Below, in pieces: positions 61,857 through 64,000 of a stretch of DNA of 64,000 bases. The notes beneath the pieces are model-generated. The model had not been told where the DNA came from. It saw only the letters and a list, made by a program, of their open reading frames with translations, and ran no database searches. The number at the start of each line of letters is the position of its first letter. Position 1 is the stretch's first letter. A program made the position numbers and the translations under genes. Origin of the DNA: Salegentibacter salinarum (GTDB lineage: Bacteria; Bacteroidota; Bacteroidia; Flavobacteriales; Flavobacteriaceae); contig NZ_FUZC01000011.1 in assembly GCF_900168115.1 (NCBI RefSeq), positions 91,613-155,612 on the forward strand. The letters are read 5' to 3'.

Positions 61857-61869
61857 TTTGAGTTGGCAG

Positions 61870-61910
61870 TTTTTCAGTGGCGGTACGCGGAAATTGAGAA
61901 CTGAAAACTG
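61870..61910. repeat. Inverted repeat after dnaE (GGCAGTTTTTCAGT...)
   Basis: GGCAGTTTTTCAGT pairs with ACTGAAAACTGCC about 20 bases further on. It may act as a terminator but resembles the ACTGAAAACTGCC-type dispersed repeats. Confidence 0.55.
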
Positions 61911-62121
61911 CCTACGCCTACTGCTTTTTCCGGTCGTGGATTGAAGCAAGCTACCGTGTAGCGCTGAAAGCCCGACCCCGCATTACGAGTCCGGGAAACC
62001 GCCAAATAAACGAGTTGAATAAGCGTATAACCAAATACAATATCGCTTGTGTAAGGAAAGCAAAAATATTTGACTAATTTTACACTTTAATGATAATAAC
62101 AGAAATTAAAAATAGATAATT
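61911..62121. other. Unassigned GC-richer spacer upstream of trxA
   Basis: Contains AGCTACCGTGTAGC-type dyads (about 61949-61962) and GGTCG/CGACC flanks around 61931-61976. No gene recognised. The trxA promoter is probably close to the ATG. Confidence 0.35.
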
Positions 62122-62439
62122 ATGGCTATTGAAATAACTGATGCGAATTTTGAAGAACAGGTACTAAAAAGTGACAAACCTGTAATGGTAGACTTTTGGG
62201 CTGCATGGTGCGGACCTTGTAGAATGGTAGGTCCAATTATTGAAGAAATTAGTACTGAATATGACGGGAAAGCCGTTGTAGGAAAACTAGATGTTGATGC
62301 TAACCAGGAGTTTGCTGCGAAGTACGGAGTGAGAAATATCCCAACCGTGCTTATTTTTCAAAATGGAGAAGTAGTAGGCCGCCAGGTAGGCGTAGCGCCG
62401 AAAAATACTTACGCTGAGGCTTTAGACGAATTGCTATAA
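62122..62439 (+). CDS. trxA: Thioredoxin
   Basis: 105 residues, the classical cytoplasmic thioredoxin. WCGPC (Cys30, Cys33) and the cis-Pro loop RNIPTVLIF are intact. It reduces protein disulfides with thioredoxin reductase, whose gene is not in this window. Terminated by a strong hairpin 20 bp downstream. Confidence 0.97.
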   Translation: MAIEITDANFEEQVLKSDKPVMVDFWAAWCGPCRMVGPIIEEISTEYDGKAVVGKLDVDANQEFAAKYGVRNIPTVLIFQNGEVVGRQVGVAPKNTYAEALDELL

Positions 62440-62461
62440 GTTTTAGCGCTTTATATAATCT

Positions 62462-62489
62462 AAAAACCCGGTTTTGTGCCGGGTTTTTT
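62462..62489 (+). terminator. Terminator of trxA
   Basis: AAAAACCCGG (62462-62471) pairs with CCGGGTTTTT (62479-62488), then more T. Confidence 0.9.
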
Positions 62490-62541
62490 ATTGACTCTTT
62501 TTTAGTTATAAAACACAGGCTTTTATTTATCTTAGTGAAGT

Positions 62542-63474
62542 ATGAATTTAAAGGAAGAAATATATAATTCAGCTGCTGGTTTTAGTCAACTGGAACTTTT
62601 GGCAAAGCAGGTGGTAGAAGGTTATATTTCTGGAATTCACAAGAGTCCGTTTCACGGGTTTTCTGCTGAATTTGCCGAGCATAAGATTTATAATAACGGC
62701 GAAAGCACCAAGCATATTGACTGGAAGCTTTTTGCCAAAACCGATAAACTCTACACAAAACGCTACGAAGAAGAAACCAATTTACGTTGCCATTTTATCC
62801 TGGATAATTCGGCTTCTATGCATTATCCCGAAGTGAAGAAATTTTCGGCAGATTCACTTAATAAAGTAGGATTTTCGGTATTATCTATCGCCAGTATTAT
62901 GCAGGTTTTAAAGCGCCAGCGAGACGCAGTGGGTCTTAGCATCTATAGTGATGAATTTGAGTTTTACGCACCTGAAAAAGGTAGTGATAGACATCAGCAT
63001 ATGTTACTGGATGCGCTTAATAAAAGCCTGGAGAGGAAAACCGATCATAAAGAGACTAAAACCTATATTTTTTTACATCAAATTGCTGAAAAACTAAAAA
63101 GACGTTCGCTGGTTTTCTTATTTACCGATATGTTCCAGGCAGATACAGAAGAGGCAGCCCTATTTGAAGCTTTGCGGCATTTAAAATTTAACCGGCATGA
63201 AGTGGTATTATTTCACGTGATGGATAAAAAGCGCGAATTCGATTTTGATTTTGAAAACATCCCCAAACGATTTACCGATGTAGAAACCGGTGCAGAAATA
63301 GATCTATATTCGGAAAATATCAAGGAAAATTACCAGGAAGCGGTGCAAAAGTATGTTAAAGACTTGAGATTAGAATGCGCGAAATATAAGATTAACTACG
63401 TGGAAGCTGATATTAATAAGAACTTCGAAAAAATTTTGACAACCTATTTTATTGAAAGACAAAAGTTTGCCTGA
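62542..63474 (+). CDS. DUF58 domain protein (vWA-like)
   Basis: 310 residues without membrane segments. EHKIYNNGESTKHIDWKLFAKTD near residue 48 is the DUF58 mark, and LDNSASMHYP (near residue 88) resembles a vWA metal-ion-dependent motif (DxSxS). DUF58 proteins usually sit with MoxR ATPases and BatA/B-type membrane proteins; here those would lie beyond the tRNA or elsewhere. Role unknown; protein-protein assembly is likely. Confidence 0.87.
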   Translation: MNLKEEIYNSAAGFSQLELLAKQVVEGYISGIHKSPFHGFSAEFAEHKIYNNGESTKHIDWKLFAKTDKLYTKRYEEETNLRCHFILDNSASMHYPEVKKFSADSLNKVGFSVLSIASIMQVLKRQRDAVGLSIYSDEFEFYAPEKGSDRHQHMLLDALNKSLERKTDHKETKTYIFLHQIAEKLKRRSLVFLFTDMFQADTEEAALFEALRHLKFNRHEVVLFHVMDKKREFDFDFENIPKRFTDVETGAEIDLYSENIKENYQEAVQKYVKDLRLECAKYKINYVEADINKNFEKILTTYFIERQKFA

Positions 63475-63513
63475 TGGCTTACAAATAATGCTGAAAAAAC
63501 TTTAAAAAAAGGT

Positions 63514-63543
63514 TTGTGTAATAATAAAACAGATGTATATTTG
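63514..63543 (+). promoter_or_regulatory. Promoter of tRNA-Asp
   Basis: TTG at 63514-63516 and TATATTTG at 63536-63543 are 19 bp apart, 18 bases before the tRNA. Confidence 0.85.
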
Positions 63544-63561
63544 CACTCGCAATAAAGCAAC

Positions 63562-63635
63562 GGTCTGGTAGTTCAGTTGGTTAGAATACCTGCCTGTCAC
63601 GCAGGGGGTCGCGAGTTCGAGTCTCGTCCAGACCG
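63562..63635 (+). tRNA. tRNA-Asp (anticodon GTC)
   Basis: Complete cloverleaf. The acceptor stem GGTCTGG/CCAGACC, the anticodon arm CCTGC-CTGTCAC-GCAGG with anticodon GTC and the T arm GCGAG-TTCGAGT-CTCGT are present. Discriminator G; CCA is not encoded. Confidence 0.96.
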
Positions 63636-63644
63636 CAAAGTTGC

Positions 63645-63675
63645 AAAAGCCTTTCAGAAATGAGAGGCTTTTTTT
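63645..63675 (+). terminator. Terminator of tRNA-Asp
   Basis: A 12-bp stem (63645-63656 with 63661-63672, one G-U pair), GAAA loop, then T-run. The group II intron begins directly after it. Confidence 0.9.
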
Positions 63676-63678
63676 ATG

Positions 63679-64000
63679 GTGTGCCGTGCATGGCATATCA
63701 CTTGACGGTGCAAGTCCGTTATGGGGGTTTATAGCTACCTATCATTAGCCAAAGGCAAGGGTGTCCATCGTGAGGTGGAATCTGAAGGAAGCCTGCGGCA
63801 AAGTTCCGGTCCGAGGAACACGAACATCATATAAGGCATAGCTGATCTGGATGAGCTTGCCATACAAAGCGAAGTCCTAAAGCTATACGGAGATCAGGGT
63901 GTAGATGATGCGGATATATGGAATGAAAGTGATATGTCTTACCGCGGGAGATCTCACAGACATAGGTGAAACAGTGTATGAGCCTATGGTTGAAACAAGA
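63679..64000 (+). mobile_element. Group II intron, 5' part (cut by window end)
   Basis: Begins GTGTGCCG, fitting the GUGYG 5' consensus. Downstream the sequence has TTGACGGTGCAAGTCCGTTA and GCCTGCGGCAAAGTTCCGGT CCGAGGAACACGAAC, characteristic of the domain I region of bacterial group II introns with a reverse transcriptase/maturase. The RT gene should lie beyond 64000. It starts immediately after the tRNA-Asp terminator, as group II introns of class C often do; the class cannot be fixed from 320 bases. Confidence 0.85.

Noticed and set aside
63502..63696. Minus-strand reading frame over tRNA-Asp
   Set aside because: It is a translation of the tRNA gene and its terminator, a common false call.
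1..64000. CRISPR arrays, prophage genes or plasmid origins
   Set aside because: No regularly spaced direct repeats, phage structural genes, integrase or replication-origin motifs were seen.

Overview
The window looks like a chromosome segment from a marine-type member of the Flavobacteriaceae (Bacteroidota), near the Gramella/Christiangramia/Salegentibacter group. The evidence is the moderate-to-low GC content, the TTG-N17-23-TAnnTTTG promoter form seen many times, weak or absent Shine-Dalgarno sites, the rplM-rpsI-rpsB-tsf cluster, typical Bacteroidota families (DUF2723, DUF3050, CGPC/TlpA-like lipoproteins, DnaE with a fused exonuclease) and long A/E/K-rich tails on S2 and S16. The genus is an inference.

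Layout. 1-7.9 kb: the 3' part of a PhoR-like kinase, a glycosyltransferase, trmB, a LysE exporter, an alkyltransferase-like protein, then an Fe-S/redox run (Mrp carrier, NifU scaffold, ferredoxin reductase, 2Fe-2S ferredoxin), DUF3050 and a tiny Cys-rich protein. 7.9-16.7 kb: glutaryl-CoA dehydrogenase-like enzyme, trmN6, the tsf-rpsB-rpsI-rplM cluster with a structured L13 leader, a lipoprotein and polA. 16.8-22.5 kb: a compact cyanophycin cassette (isoaspartyl dipeptidase, cyanophycinase, cyanophycin synthetase, exported asparaginase-type hydrolase). 22.6-29.7 kb: metallophosphoesterase, a cysteine-less thioredoxin fold, a polysaccharide deacetylase carrying a low-complexity insert, a DUF2723 membrane glycosyltransferase, tRNA-Gln and a DUF481 outer-membrane protein.

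29.8-38.7 kb is the most interesting region. A PAS histidine kinase sits beside a response regulator whose output is a Crp/Fnr-type cNMP-HTH module. It is followed by a universal stress protein, a carbonic anhydrase, a group III truncated globin, a CoA-transferase, two YceI proteins and a porin. Three promoters here (usp, membrane protein-globin, yceI-porin) each carry a TGA-N6-TCA palindrome at exactly the same distance (36.5 bp) from the -7 box, which corresponds to about -41.5. This suggests a local regulon of the Crp-type response regulator or of another Crp/Fnr protein.

38.9-48.1 kb: ftsX, ketopantoate reductase and a glycogen operon glgA-glgC-glgB-GH31. 48.4-53.2 kb: leuS, a decayed MazF/PemK-type toxin-antitoxin pair in an otherwise gene-free 765 bp, rimM and rpsP. 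53.4-57.2 kb: a tandem pair of ferritin-like PA2169-family proteins, a TlpA-like lipoprotein and a BlaR1/BlaI pair with two perfect operators over its promoter. 57.4-64 kb: dnaE, trxA, a DUF58 protein, tRNA-Asp and the 5' end of a group II intron placed directly after the tRNA terminator and cut by the window end. Several families of palindromic intergenic repeats are scattered throughout.
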